45,580 bases of DNA from Massilia brevitalea (GTDB lineage Bacteria > Pseudomonadota > Gammaproteobacteria > Burkholderiales > Burkholderiaceae_D), in the NCBI RefSeq assembly GCF_030711405.1, contig NZ_JAULSI010000036.1, positions 1 through 45,580 of the forward strand, given 5' to 3'. The position numbers and the translations under genes are program-made. The notes under the pieces were generated by a model that searched no databases, had not been told where the DNA came from, and saw only the letters and a program-made list of their open reading frames with translations. This document shows positions 45,176 through 45,580 of the stretch, piece after piece; the stretch's first letter is position 1, and each line of letters opens with the position of its first letter.

Positions 45176-45204
45176 TTGACGCGGCGCCGCGCGGCGAGTA
45201 AAAT
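45176..45204 (+). promoter_or_regulatory. Promoter of tRNA-Pro
   Basis: TTGACG (45176-45181) and TAAAAT (45199-45204) are 17 bases apart and end 9 bases before the tRNA 5' end. Confidence 0.75.
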
Positions 45205-45213
45205 ACTTGTATT

Positions 45214-45290
45214 CGGAGTGTAGCGCAGCCCGGTAGCGCACCTGGTTTGGGACCAGGGGGTCCAAGGTTCGAATCCTTGTACTCCGACCA
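45214..45290 (+). tRNA. tRNA-Pro(TGG)
   Basis: A 77-base tRNA. The acceptor CGGAGTG pairs with TACTCCG, discriminator A and encoded CCA end at 45290. The anticodon stem CCTGG...CCAGG holds the loop with TGG, and the T-loop TTCGAAT is standard. Confidence 0.95.
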
Positions 45291-45299
45291 AAGCTTCAT

Positions 45300-45327
45300 A
45301 ACGGGCCGTCTTCTGACGGCCCGTTTT
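45300..45327 (+). terminator. Intrinsic terminator between the two tRNA genes
   Basis: Stem ACGGGCCGTC with GACGGCCCGT, loop TTCT, followed by TTT. It starts 10 bases after tRNA-Pro, so that tRNA is probably made as a single-gene transcript. Confidence 0.85.
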
Positions 45328-45358
45328 CATTTCTCCCGGCAGTTCTGCCGGACACTGA

Positions 45359-45435
<77 letters not shown>

Positions 45436-45580
45436 ATGAACATTGGTACTTTGAGGCCCTCGGAAACTTTTAGGTCTCTAGGCTGTGCTACCCATGTGCT
45501 ACCTAACCGATCAATGTCGGGAAATCTCGGGATATCAGGCTCGGCGCTTCAGCTAGCTTTCGCAAACACCATCGTTACTT
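45436..45580. other. Unassigned sequence after tRNA-Arg, possible edge of an integrated element
   Basis: These 145 bases are A/T-richer than the core genome and contain the near-direct repeat GTGCTACCCAT/GTGCTACCTAA at 45486-45507. No complete gene is visible. A minus-strand frame entering from the window edge could end here (VTMVFAKAS-stop, at about 45551-45580) and might be the C-terminus of a leftward-facing gene such as an integrase. That is only a possibility. Confidence 0.3.

Overview
This window is a GC-rich (by eye about 64% G+C), densely packed bacterial chromosome segment. Gene content and order (carA-carB-greA-DUF4149-yhbY-rlmE-ftsH-folP-glmM, tsaB-rimI-UDG, alr-radA, pstSCAB-phoU-phoB-phoR, DUF1415/DUF1289) fit Betaproteobacteria, order Burkholderiales. 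The protein sequences and the two families of dispersed palindromic repeats look most like Oxalobacteraceae (Massilia/Telluria type). The genus is an inference, not a measurement.

Layout. 1-4.7 kb: an RhlE-type DEAD-box helicase and an MltD-type lytic transglycosylase on the minus strand, then DUF1415 and DUF1289 genes on the plus strand. 4.9-10.4 kb: a membrane PAS/GGDEF/EAL protein overlapping an unaccompanied molybdenum-hydroxylase large subunit. 10.4-12.2 kb: an accessory patch bounded by two copies of a long inverted repeat (family B), holding a frameshifted ART-like gene and a secreted NTF2-like protein. 12.2-16.2 kb: a molybdate/tungstate block with a MOT1-type transporter, a ModE-like regulator, a ModA-like gene fragment, a TupA-type tungstate-binding protein and a small secreted molybdopterin-oxidoreductase-like protein. 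16.2-20.1 kb: two small genes, then tsaB-rimI-UDG-DUF1853 with overlapping ends. 20.4-24.7 kb: lplT, alr-radA and a PilZ protein. 25.1-31.8 kb: the Pho regulon core, with Pho boxes ahead of pstS. 32.1-33.5 kb: a patatin-like lipoprotein and a GlcG/HbpS-type protein. 33.7-45.1 kb: pyrimidine/arginine precursor synthesis (carAB) and the greA-to-glmM housekeeping run. 45.2-45.4 kb: tRNA-Pro(TGG) and tRNA-Arg(TCT), then 145 bases of unexplained sequence.

How it works together. PhoR/PhoB should sense phosphate status through PstSCAB-PhoU and act on the Pho boxes before pstS. The metal block would supply and sense Mo/W for enzymes such as the Mo hydroxylase at 8.1-10.4 kb. The GGDEF/EAL enzyme and the PilZ protein are a possible c-di-GMP writer/eraser and receptor.

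Most of the window is ordinary core genome. The points most worth a second look are: the UDG-family protein whose active-site motif is replaced while its iron-sulfur cysteines remain; the repeat-bounded patch with the frameshifted ART-like gene; the tungstate-binding protein without its ABC partners beside a gene fragment; the two REPIN-like repeat families, one of which supplies the stop codon of a transporter; and candidate leaderless promoters at tsaB and rlmE. I found no CRISPR array, no intact transposase and no prophage.
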